From Flavobacteriaceae bacterium (GTDB lineage: Bacteria > Bacteroidota > Bacteroidia > Flavobacteriales > Flavobacteriaceae): 64,000 nucleotides of DNA. Shown here one piece after another: positions 41,580-49,658 of the stretch (positions are counted from its first letter, which is position 1; the number at the start of each line of letters is the position of its first letter). The position numbers and the translations under genes are program-made. Location of the stretch: positions 1 through 64,000 of the forward strand of contig CANLLR010000004.1 in NCBI GenBank assembly GCA_947491985.1. Reading direction: 5' to 3'. The notes beneath the pieces are model-generated. The model saw nothing but the letters and a program-made list of their open reading frames with translations, had not been told where the DNA came from and made no database searches.

Positions 41580-43988
41580 TTATCGCAACGAATTGTAATC
41601 TATAAAATAACGTATGCTAATCGAAAAAACATGCGTTAATCTATCGTTATTGAGTACATTTTTCAAATTGTCTGAATAATCGGTGGTGAATTCTCTACTA
41701 AAATCCACAGCATTGTTTCGGTACAGTATCGAAATTTGACTGCCTGGCGCAAACCACCACGAATAGGACAAATCTAAATTCCATGTATTGAAATTGGAAT
41801 TTCTATTGGTTAAGTAGGTCGTATTATGCAGTAATGAACCATCTTCTTGAAGTGTCAAAATATCGTTATTTAGAGCGTAAGATAGGTAATGGCGGACCGA
41901 TAAATTAAAAGTCATCAAATCGTTTATCGAATATTTTCCAACAACCGTATTTGAAAAAGTAGTTCGGTTTCTTCGTGTAAAAACGACATCCGAATTATCG
42001 TTGGCAATCCATCCTATATTGTTGTCTTGTTTGTTGAAATTGAATTCGTAAATGAGCGATAATTTGTTGCTAAAACGATATCTTGGCGCAAACGAAAAAC
42101 CATAGTTCAATCTATTTTTTTCATTAAAATAGGTAAAAGAAGGTTGAATGTCTATCGCAAATTTTCGTGCATAATTAGAAGAAAAAGTAAAAGTACCATT
42201 GTAATTGTCTGGAATGACCACAAAACGTTGTTGGTTGTTATTTTGCGCTTCATAAAAATCATACGTATTGATTGGTTTAACTACAAAACTGAGTCCGTAA
42301 TAGTCGTTTCTTTTTTTAGTAGTAAGATTAAAATTCAATGACGAATACGCCGCTTGTACTCTTCCGGTTCTATTGTCAAATTCTGAATATTGGTTAAAAT
42401 TCACCGAAAAGGCATTGATGTTGCCAACGGAATTTAAAATTCGGTAACTCGAATTGAGATACACATTATGAAAGTGCGTAAGAAAATTAATACCTAAATC
42501 ATTGATGTCATAATCTGTAGAAACATATCGACCTCCAACCGAATAACGGTATTTTCCGCTTGTTTCTTTAAAATTAAGAGAGGTCGAATAGCCTTTTTTA
42601 GAGTCATCTCCTAATTCATTGATGTAACTGTATTTGTAATCACCACTTAAGTTGTAGGTGTTTCTTCTGGTGTTTAAGTCGAATAACAGTGCCGAAACGT
42701 TGGCGTCTCTAAATTCACCGTTTCGTGTAACGTTAGTGTTTACAAAACTCACAGATGAATTTTTTCGAAACCGCTGATCCAAAACAAACACATTAAAATT
42801 TGCCAAAGGTTCTACCACTTCTTGACGTTCTTCATTCGTGACCGTGTTTCGAATATCCGCATACGTTTTTTTTGTTATGCCATTCAGCACACCTATTCCG
42901 AGTCCATTTTTAGTACGTCCTGAAATTTTTAATGCGTTTAATAAATTTACAAATTCAGGATATTTGGTCACTTCTTCATTGGTGTCAAGTGTTGGAAAAG
43001 CCGACGGACTTCCACCAATCCGTCTAGAATACAATAAATTTCCTTTGTTGAACAATTCGGTACCTTCGGTAAAAAACGGACGGTTTTCGTTGAATTGTTG
43101 TTCAAACGGACCCAGATTCAGTTCTACTTTATCGAAAGCGGTTTGTCCGAAATCAGGGACTAAAATCGCATCCAACGTAAAAGCATCACTCAATCCATAT
43201 TTAATATCTAAGCCACCTTTTAATTCGCCTTTTGTTTGTTTGGCATCGTTGTTTAAATAAAAAGAAGCGTACGGAATTAGAAACAATCGCGTTGGGGTTT
43301 CTATATTTTCAATACCTTCTAAAATACCAGCTTGATTGGCTTCGGTTGCAATTTTATTATCGAGTAAATTCCACGTAAATTGTTGTCGCAAACCTCTAAT
43401 TTCGCGATAAAAATTCAATCCCCAGGTTTGTTTTTTTTCAGATGAAAAGCGCAAAGCGGCATATGGAATTTTCATTTCAACCACCCATCCATAATCAGTT
43501 ATGGCTACTTTACTATCCCAAATGGCATTCCAAGATCCGTCTTCTTTATTGATGTTGGTATACACAACGTCTTGTTGCACACCGGCAGCACTAACAAAAA
43601 AACGAAATTCTTGTTGTCCGTCGTTGTATCCGTTTATAAATACACCAAAGTGATCGGCATTACCAAAATTGTCTCTTGTCGTTAATTCTCGCGTTATAGT
43701 TTCGGGTTCATTGTCATACATTATCGCTGCAACGTATAAAGCATCATGAGCGTAAACTACTTTTACTTCGGTCTTTTTTTCGGGCAATTCAAGTTTACCA
43801 TTGTCCGGAGCAAGCATTTCAAAATTTGTAGCAATAGCTGCCGATTTCCATACTTCTTCTTCAAATTTGGCATCAATAACTATTTTTTCGTTGGTGAAAT
43901 TGGTTACTAATGTTTTCTTCTCAGTCTGAGCAAAACAATGCAAAGAGATAAGAAAAAAAAGAATTTGAAAATTAAACTTTGGGGTCAT
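41580..43988 (-). CDS. DUF5916 outer-membrane protein with CBM9-like domain
   Basis: An 802-residue exported protein. After signal peptide ending near CFAQ, residues 25-230 form a CBM9-like sandwich (IDAKFEEEVWKSA; DALYVAAIMYDNEP; DHFGVFINGYNDGQQEF; WVVEMKIPYAALRF). The rest is a large barrel-like region of alternating aromatic strands ending in ISIRYFID, which fits an outer-membrane beta barrel. I recall this arrangement as DUF5916. Family members lie near peptidases or TonB systems, but the function is unknown. It has one of the better promoters in the window. Confidence 0.85.
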   Translation of the reverse strand: MTPKFNFQILFFLISLHCFAQTEKKTLVTNFTNEKIVIDAKFEEEVWKSAAIATNFEMLAPDNGKLELPEKKTEVKVVYAHDALYVAAIMYDNEPETITRELTTRDNFGNADHFGVFINGYNDGQQEFRFFVSAAGVQQDVVYTNINKEDGSWNAIWDSKVAITDYGWVVEMKIPYAALRFSSEKKQTWGLNFYREIRGLRQQFTWNLLDNKIATEANQAGILEGIENIETPTRLFLIPYASFYLNNDAKQTKGELKGGLDIKYGLSDAFTLDAILVPDFGQTAFDKVELNLGPFEQQFNENRPFFTEGTELFNKGNLLYSRRIGGSPSAFPTLDTNEEVTKYPEFVNLLNALKISGRTKNGLGIGVLNGITKKTYADIRNTVTNEERQEVVEPLANFNVFVLDQRFRKNSSVSFVNTNVTRNGEFRDANVSALLFDLNTRRNTYNLSGDYKYSYINELGDDSKKGYSTSLNFKETSGKYRYSVGGRYVSTDYDINDLGINFLTHFHNVYLNSSYRILNSVGNINAFSVNFNQYSEFDNRTGRVQAAYSSLNFNLTTKKRNDYYGLSFVVKPINTYDFYEAQNNNQQRFVVIPDNYNGTFTFSSNYARKFAIDIQPSFTYFNEKNRLNYGFSFAPRYRFSNKLSLIYEFNFNKQDNNIGWIANDNSDVVFTRRNRTTFSNTVVGKYSINDLMTFNLSVRHYLSYALNNDILTLQEDGSLLHNTTYLTNRNSNFNTWNLDLSYSWWFAPGSQISILYRNNAVDFSREFTTDYSDNLKNVLNNDRLTHVFSISIRYFIDYNSLR

Positions 43989-44006
43989 TCACTAATTTTT
44001 TACATG

Positions 44007-44036
44007 CAAATATAATTTTTATTGTATTTAATACAA
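44007..44036 (-). promoter_or_regulatory. Promoter of the DUF5916 gene
   Basis: On the minus strand TTG, 19 bases, TATATTTG. This fits the Flavobacterium consensus TTG-N17-23-TAnnTTTG. The -7 box ends 18 bases before the ATG. Confidence 0.7.
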
Positions 44037-44248
44037 GTATAATCTCTTAAACTGTATTTTAAGTTTTGCTTTAACAAAACATTATAAATTATAAGAAAAA
44101 TAGTATAATAATCTAAATCTTTTGTATTATATCGTTTAAAATATTCACTTTAACGAACATTTGTGATAAAAATCATTTATTATAAGACGGATATGTTGTA
44201 CCATTGTATTCCCCAAGTTTTAATATTTAATAAATAACCTACGTATTT

Positions 44249-44953
44249 ATGATATACCGATTTTTATTAGCATCAGTTTTTATTTTCATATCGTTTAATG
44301 AAAAGAAACCTACACGTTTTATTGAATATGCTGTCGTAACCAAAGAGACCAAGTTAGTAACTCCCGAAGAAAGTGTTTATAATGCTTTAAACGCTAACTC
44401 CTTTGATATCCCTACATTCGAATGTTTTTCAAAAGCGTTACAAGGTTTTCACAAATTAAAAGAATCAGGAAAAGTGAGTAAAGAATTCTTAACTATAGTA
44501 GATTACAGTTTACCTTCCACTGTAAAGCGTTTGTGGATTATTGACATTAAGACCAATACCGTTGTATTGAATTCGTTAGTTGCTCACGGAAAAAATTCGG
44601 GAGAAAATTTCGCCACTAGTTTTTCAAATAAATGCGAATCCAATAAAAGCAGTTTAGGATTTTTTACCACGGGTGAAACCTATGTTGGAAAACATGGTTT
44701 ATCATTAAAATTAGACGGATTGGAAAATGGCGTAAACAATATGGCTCGAACACGTGCAATTGTAATGCATGCTGCTGATTATGTAACCGAAAATTTCGCA
44801 AAAGCACATCGCCGATTGGGTTTAAGTCACGGTTGTCCGGCTTTACCGCCTAATTTAAGCGCAAAAATAATTTCGACTATAAAAGGCAAATCGTGTTTGT
44901 TTATTTATCATCCTTCTTTGTACAATGCAAATACTTCAAAATTAGTATCGTAA
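44249..44953 (+). CDS. Murein L,D-transpeptidase catalytic domain protein (YkuD_2 type)
   Basis: A 234-residue protein with an N-terminal hydrophobic segment (MIYRFLLASVFIFISF). The catalytic block is GLSHGCPALP with nucleophile Cys196, plus His174 in IVMHAADY; SSLGFFTTGETY matches the YkuD_2 subgroup rather than classical YkuD. The likely substrate is peptidoglycan tetrapeptide stems in the periplasm. Its last 12 bases overlap the end of the convergent YcbB-type transpeptidase gene. Confidence 0.87.
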   Translation: MIYRFLLASVFIFISFNEKKPTRFIEYAVVTKETKLVTPEESVYNALNANSFDIPTFECFSKALQGFHKLKESGKVSKEFLTIVDYSLPSTVKRLWIIDIKTNTVVLNSLVAHGKNSGENFATSFSNKCESNKSSLGFFTTGETYVGKHGLSLKLDGLENGVNNMARTRAIVMHAADYVTENFAKAHRRLGLSHGCPALPPNLSAKIISTIKGKSCLFIYHPSLYNANTSKLVS

Positions 44954-46648
44954 TTTAGCATACAATTCGGCGTCCAAACAATAAATGTCTTCTCTAAATT
45001 GGAGTATACCTTGGTTTTCCCAAGCCGTCCAATACAACTGATGTACATATACATCGTCTATAACTTTAATGACAATCGTTTTTAACTCGGGTTTTGGAAA
45101 CACTTTCTTTTCAATTACTAAATTTGCATTTTTAGCTAAAAGTTTAGCATTTTTCTTCGCAATAGCAAGCTCTTTTTCTTTTTGTAGTTTGTAGTAATAT
45201 TTGATGTCTGTTGTGTCAGCAACTCTTTTTAATGACCATTTGGTTGTGTCGTTAATAATATGGACTGCCATTTCTAAAGGTTTTTCTAAACGCACACAAC
45301 CCGAACTCAAAGATCGGTTACTAAATCCAAAATAATCACGGTGATTGGTGTCGTGTAAATACACCGAATATTTGTTAGGGAAATTAATTTTCATTACTCC
45401 CAAAGCGTTATTCCGTCCAGGGTTTTGAACGTATCTGTATTTGTAAGCATCTGATTTTTTCCAGGAATATGGACTCACTTCTTGGTTTTTGTTGTTTAAA
45501 ATAACAAGACCTTTTTTTCTAAAAACACTTCTATCTTTTTCGGCTTCTGGATAAATGTCTTCTCTTAAAATAGTAGGAGGAACGGTCCAATTGGGATTTA
45601 AGTTGATGTTGGAAATTTTTGATTCCAAAATAGGTGTTTTTCTAGTGTCTTTCCCAACAACAATGCGTTGTGATTGCATTGTATCGTTGTTTTTAACCGC
45701 AACTATACTGTAATCAGGAATGTTAATCAACAAATAATGGTTGCCAAAATCACGGGCAAACCATCTCCATCGCTCCATGTTGGCGATAATCTGTTCTTTG
45801 CGGTGACGTTTGTAATGATTCAAGGCGTCAATTGTGCCCCTGCCAATTACAGCATCCGGTTTTAAACCATGTCGCGTTTGAAAAATTTTGACCGCTTCTT
45901 GGGTGTTTTTATCGTAAAGTGTCGACAAAATAGTGTCTTTCACTTTCATCTCATTCCAATACATCAAACGTTTTTTGATGGTCGGAATGTATTTGTTTTT
46001 TTTGTTGGGAAGAATGCGTTCTTTCAAATCGATAAGTCCAATTTTTGTATCATCCGGAAACTGTTCTATTAAATGCAAAGCCGTTTTTAACTTCTTATAT
46101 ATCGTATGATTGGGTTTGCAGTTTTCGATTGTTTGCTTAAAATCGGTATGATCAATGCAATCAAACAGCAACGTATTAACATCGGTAGTTTTTTCTTTAA
46201 GATCCCAATCTTTGTATAGGGCTTTCGGATTTACTTTTCCGTTGCACAAGTGTTTAATATATAATTGTATACTAAGCGTAAGTTGCAAGTCAAACTTAAT
46301 TACCAACGAATCCGCCAATTCATTATAGTTCGACTGCCATGCTTTTAATTGCTTAGCATTATAATCTTCGGGTTCCAATCCTTCGTTTTCGGCAGCTGCA
46401 ATTTCGTTTAAAATAAAGGTTCTATTTTCGAAATTATCCCAAACAATTTCATTGTTGTATTTAGCATAAAAAGTTTTTAAATCGGCATTATCGTGATTGT
46501 TAATCAACAAAGTGTCGATTTTTAATTTCGGATTTGAAAACAATGAAAAGTCAATAAAAGACGCATTCGCAGAAGAAACTTCAATAATGTCATTTCTCTT
46601 GCAACTTAGTAAAACGATACATAAAAGTATAAAGTAGTTTTTACTCAT
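44942..46648 (-). CDS. L,D-transpeptidase, YcbB/LdtD type, lipoprotein
   Basis: A periplasmic enzyme forming 3-3 cross-links in peptidoglycan. The track's GTG start is replaced by ATG 46648, giving 568 residues with lipobox LLSC (Cys16). Regions in order: a YcbB scaffold domain, a peptidoglycan-binding domain (AVKIFQTRHGLKPDAVIGRGT), and the YkuD catalytic domain with VYLHDTNHRDYF and SSGCVRLE, where Cys is the nucleophile. The GNAT gene ends five bases before it, suggesting one transcript. The convergent overlap with the other L,D-transpeptidase gene is unusual. Confidence 0.92.
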   Translation of the reverse strand: MSKNYFILLCIVLLSCKRNDIIEVSSANASFIDFSLFSNPKLKIDTLLINNHDNADLKTFYAKYNNEIVWDNFENRTFILNEIAAAENEGLEPEDYNAKQLKAWQSNYNELADSLVIKFDLQLTLSIQLYIKHLCNGKVNPKALYKDWDLKEKTTDVNTLLFDCIDHTDFKQTIENCKPNHTIYKKLKTALHLIEQFPDDTKIGLIDLKERILPNKKNKYIPTIKKRLMYWNEMKVKDTILSTLYDKNTQEAVKIFQTRHGLKPDAVIGRGTIDALNHYKRHRKEQIIANMERWRWFARDFGNHYLLINIPDYSIVAVKNNDTMQSQRIVVGKDTRKTPILESKISNINLNPNWTVPPTILREDIYPEAEKDRSVFRKKGLVILNNKNQEVSPYSWKKSDAYKYRYVQNPGRNNALGVMKINFPNKYSVYLHDTNHRDYFGFSNRSLSSGCVRLEKPLEMAVHIINDTTKWSLKRVADTTDIKYYYKLQKEKELAIAKKNAKLLAKNANLVIEKKVFPKPELKTIVIKVIDDVYVHQLYWTAWENQGILQFREDIYCLDAELYAKLRY

Positions 46649-46653
46649 AGGCA

Positions 46654-47094
46654 CTACACCATTTTTTTATACATAACCGAATGCCATCCAATATCCTGAA
46701 TTAAAAACGGCGCTTCCGATTTTTGATAGTTTAATTTTTCATAAAAACCAACAGCCGATTCACGTGCATTGAACCAAATTAATTCTGCATTTTGCTCCAA
46801 AATATACTGTTCGCAATGCAAAACCAACTGCTCGCCAATACCTTTTTTTTGAAAGACATCGAGGACTGCCATACCTCTAATTTGGTATTGTTTATCAGCA
46901 TTAAATGTACTTTTTTTATTTTGATAAACCGACACAACACCTATTATTTTTTTATTAACAAATGCCCCAAAATGTTGGGTTGTTGGCAGATCATCACCTT
47001 CAAAAAAGCAAGTCTCAATTGGTTTTCCTTCACGTAAAACAGGATGTCGAACAGCAAAGGTTGTAGTAAAATCAATTTCTCTAATTGTTATCAT
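46654..47094 (-). CDS. GNAT family N-acetyltransferase
   Basis: A 146-residue acetyltransferase from ATG 47094 (MITIREIDF); the ten upstream track residues are not expected. The acetyl-CoA loop is RGMAVLDVFQKKGIGEQL, and WFNARESAVGFYEKLNYQ is typical of small GNAT enzymes such as those related to ElaA or PhnO. The substrate is unknown. It is probably co-transcribed with the YcbB-type transpeptidase five bases downstream. Confidence 0.87.
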   Translation of the reverse strand: MITIREIDFTTTFAVRHPVLREGKPIETCFFEGDDLPTTQHFGAFVNKKIIGVVSVYQNKKSTFNADKQYQIRGMAVLDVFQKKGIGEQLVLHCEQYILEQNAELIWFNARESAVGFYEKLNYQKSEAPFLIQDIGWHSVMYKKMV

Positions 47095-47195
47095 AAATTT
47101 ATAGGGTATTGTAAAACATAACAAATTAATACTAAAATCATTACATGAATTTAAATTTGTAAAATAAAAAAGTAGTCAATTTTTTTTAAAAAAAC

Positions 47196-47227
47196 TTGCA
47201 TCCAATATAACTAATGTTCTATATTTG
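47196..47227 (+). promoter_or_regulatory. Promoter of tRNA-Gly(UCC)
   Basis: TTG (47196-47198), 21 bases, TATATTTG (47220-47227). The tRNA starts 50 bases later. This is a close match to the Flavobacterium consensus. Confidence 0.75.
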
Positions 47228-47276
47228 CACCTCACAAAAAACGAAGTTTAATTTACATCGATGTTTTGTGACAAAT

Positions 47277-47349
<73 letters not shown>

Positions 47350-47351
47350 CT

Positions 47352-47384
47352 AAAGTCTCAAACTATGTTTGGGACTTTTTTTTT
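47352..47384 (+). terminator. Terminator of tRNA-Gly(UCC)
   Basis: Twelve-pair stem AAAGTCTCAAAC/GTTTGGGACTTT with a three-base loop and nine T residues. Confidence 0.85.
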
Positions 47385-47393
47385 GGCGTTTCG

Positions 47394-47478
47394 CTTCCTT
47401 CGTTGCGTCGGGCTTTTCGCTCTATCTTTTGCTCATGCTTCGCAAAAGGATGCCGCTGCAATCCCTAACGCGAACTAT
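47394..47478 (-). repeat. GATTG-type structured intergenic element (C), best copy
   Basis: On the minus strand it reads GCGTTAGGGATTGCAGCGG, then GCATCCTTTT and AAAAGATAGAGC that can pair around a short loop, then GAAAAGCCCGACGCAACGAA. It starts at the pepE stop codon and runs to the tRNA terminator. The sequence pattern resembles an element I recall as frequent in flavobacterial intergenic DNA. Confidence 0.65.
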
Positions 47479-48188
47479 ACTTTAATCCATGACAAATCCG
47501 TTTCCGATGCCAATTCTTCTGCATCCATTCCTTGTCGAAACAAACGTGCCGTTAATTCACCTTTCAAAATAATTCTATTTCCAGTAACTTCCAGCCAACT
47601 ACCTTCTCGTAAACCTAAAACCGGAATGGCATTAAATGCATGAAATTCCTTGATTCGGGTCTCACGGGTTTCACCCATGTGTTTCGATTGTAAATCGGCG
47701 TCGAGGTAATGCGGATTCAAATTAAACGGTAGCAATCCCAATGTCGCAAAACTCGGCGGATATACTACAGGCATGTCGTTTGTCGTTTGCATCGAAATTC
47801 CGGCAATATTGCTGCCGGCACTTGATCCCAAATAGGGTGTTCCACTTTTTACAACATCTGCCAAAACATCCATTACTTTATTTTCATATAGTTGATTGAC
47901 CAATAAAAAGGTATTGCCACCTCCAGTAAAAATGGCTTCTGCATTTTTAACGGCTTCCGGAGCATTTTCAAACTCATGAATACCACGAACCTCAATACCA
48001 ATTAGTGTAAAAGTTGTTTTTACCCGTGCAGTATATTCGTCATGTGTCATTCCGCCTGGTCGAGCATACGGAATAAAGAGTAGCGTTTTGCACGATTCGA
48101 AATGGGTTTTTAAAGTGGGTAATAAATAGGATAAATAGTCACCTCCGTGAAGTGTTGAGGTACTCGCAATAATTAATTTTTTAGTCAT
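47475..48188 (-). CDS. pepE: Dipeptidase PepE (alpha-aspartyl dipeptidase, S51)
   Basis: A cytoplasmic serine peptidase that cleaves dipeptides with N-terminal Asp. The 237-residue protein has the S51 nucleophile elbow GSSAGSN (Ser123), His159 in NPHYLD, and the GGGNTFLL strand near residue 90. It stands alone, with a TAGCTTTG box upstream and the GATTG-type element right at its stop codon. Confidence 0.93.
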   Translation of the reverse strand: MTKKLIIASTSTLHGGDYLSYLLPTLKTHFESCKTLLFIPYARPGGMTHDEYTARVKTTFTLIGIEVRGIHEFENAPEAVKNAEAIFTGGGNTFLLVNQLYENKVMDVLADVVKSGTPYLGSSAGSNIAGISMQTTNDMPVVYPPSFATLGLLPFNLNPHYLDADLQSKHMGETRETRIKEFHAFNAIPVLGLREGSWLEVTGNRIILKGELTARLFRQGMDAEELASETDLSWIKV

Positions 48189-48206
48189 TTTTACTATTTT
48201 ACTTTA

Positions 48207-48214
48207 CAAAGCTA
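48207..48214 (-). promoter_or_regulatory. -7 promoter box for pepE
   Basis: TAGCTTTG on the minus strand, 18 bases before the ATG. Confidence 0.5.
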
Positions 48215-48250
48215 CAAACTAATCGTCTGAATATTAACATAAATTTACAA

Positions 48251-48258
48251 TAGCTTTG
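48251..48258 (+). promoter_or_regulatory. -7 promoter box for the 48316-51896 gene group
   Basis: TAGCTTTG, 57 bases before ATG 48316. It is divergent from the pepE box. Confidence 0.4.
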
Positions 48259-48315
48259 GCTTATTTTTTTGATAATATTAAAATACATTTACACACCATA
48301 CGATTCAAAAGAACA

Positions 48316-49080
48316 ATGATTAATCATTACAAAATTATTTTTATTTTAATCTTTACAGCTTTTACAACCCAAGCCCAACAGCAAACAGTAAAGGTTTTAA
48401 AAGGAAAAGTAATAGCCAATTCTTATGATTTAGATGGAATTTATGTGGTTAACTTACGCTCCGATGTTTCGACACTAACAGAGAATGCTGGTTACTTTTC
48501 TATTCCAGCCATAGAGGGTGATACTTTATTGTTTTCCCATGTTCAACTCAAAGGATTGAAAATAGTACTAAAAAAAAACGATTTTGATGTCCCTCTTTTT
48601 TTTGTAAAAATGGAAGTACTATTACGTCAATTGGATGAAGTTACTATCAATCAATACAAAAACATTAACGCTGTTTCATTGCGAATTCTATCAAAACCTG
48701 CCAAGAAATATACTCCTGCTGAACGAAAATTACGAACTGCGGAAGAACTTCATTGGTACAGTCCATTGTTAATTCCAGTAGGAGGAATGAGCGTTGACGG
48801 AATGATCAATTCTATATCAGGACGGACTGCCATGTTACAAAAGGAATTGGTAATCGAACGAAAAGAATTCCTACATAAAAAAATCACCGACCAATTTAAA
48901 GAAGAATATTTCACAGAAATTTTGAAAATTCCTGCTGAATACGTCAAAGGATTTCACTATTATTTGGTGGAGGACAAAGAATTTGTAGCCGCTCTAAATG
49001 ATAAAAACACCACAATGGCAACTTTTATCATTAACCGATTAGCTGTCGATTATTTGCAACTTTTAGACAAAAAACAATAA
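48316..49080 (+). CDS. Exported carboxypeptidase-like regulatory domain protein
   Basis: From ATG 48316 (MINHYKIIFILIF) a 254-residue protein with signal peptide ending near TQAQ. The first 90 mature residues look like a CarboxypepD_reg domain (KVLKGKVIANSYDLDGIYVVNL, AGYFSIPAIEGDTLLFSHVQ), as at the N-terminus of TonB receptors, but no barrel follows. The C-terminal part is alpha-helical and basic and unrecognised. It begins a same-strand series with the DUF6702-like gene (16 bases later) and the M1 peptidase. Confidence 0.78.
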   Translation: MINHYKIIFILIFTAFTTQAQQQTVKVLKGKVIANSYDLDGIYVVNLRSDVSTLTENAGYFSIPAIEGDTLLFSHVQLKGLKIVLKKNDFDVPLFFVKMEVLLRQLDEVTINQYKNINAVSLRILSKPAKKYTPAERKLRTAEELHWYSPLLIPVGGMSVDGMINSISGRTAMLQKELVIERKEFLHKKITDQFKEEYFTEILKIPAEYVKGFHYYLVEDKEFVAALNDKNTTMATFIINRLAVDYLQLLDKKQ

Positions 49081-49096
49081 TTTTCTTTACTTTTGA

Positions 49097-49597
49097 ATGA
49101 TGAAAAAAGCAGTCCCATTTTTTCTTTTTGTAGCGCTTTTAAGTTGTTTTGCTTTTACAACGCATAAGTTTTACACTGCGATTTATCAAATCAATTTTGT
49201 TCCAAACAAAAAAATGGTGCAAATTACCACACGTATTTTTGCTGACGATTTAAATGCTGCTTTAGAACATAAATTCCGCAAAAAAACAAGTTTAGGTACA
49301 AAAGCAGAAACAACAGAAGACATTGAGTTATTAAAAAAATACTTAGTCGAAAAATTTACTATCAAAATTGACGGTAAATTAAAAACCATGAATTTCCATA
49401 GCAAAGAACTTGAAGACAACATTCTTATTTGTTATTTGAGTTGTAAAGATATTTCAAAAATAACATCACTTGAAGTTGAAAATACCATCATAACTGAAAT
49501 TCATGGTGAACAACAAAACATCATTCAAGCCAATTTTAACAATAAGAAGGGCAGTCTACTTTTAGGCTCAGAAATCTTTAAAGGAATGTTAAAATAG
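49097..49597 (+). CDS. Exported DUF6702-like protein
   Basis: A 166-residue protein with signal peptide MMKKAVPFFLFVALLSCFAFTT, then HKFYTAIYQINFVPNKKMVQ and a beta-rich domain. I recall this start (HKFYxSxxxIxYN) from the uncharacterised DUF6702 family, which often precedes an M1 peptidase in Flavobacteriaceae, as here. The Cys before FAFTT could be a lipobox (LLSC), so it may be a lipoprotein. The function is unknown. Confidence 0.75.
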   Translation: MMKKAVPFFLFVALLSCFAFTTHKFYTAIYQINFVPNKKMVQITTRIFADDLNAALEHKFRKKTSLGTKAETTEDIELLKKYLVEKFTIKIDGKLKTMNFHSKELEDNILICYLSCKDISKITSLEVENTIITEIHGEQQNIIQANFNNKKGSLLLGSEIFKGMLK

Positions 49598-49658
49598 TAC
49601 TAAATGACCTTGTCTCTTATAAAAATAATTACTTTTAGCTCTTTAATCCAAGAATATT

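Noticed and set aside
42838-43260. 140-residue ORF opposite the DUF5916 gene
   Set aside because: Long only because the coding frame opposite is depleted of stops; no motif or ribosome binding context.
43989-44248. Small gene in the divergent DUF5916/transpeptidase region
   Set aside because: No frame of useful length; the stretch is explained by two promoter regions and a possible Crp/Fnr-type site.
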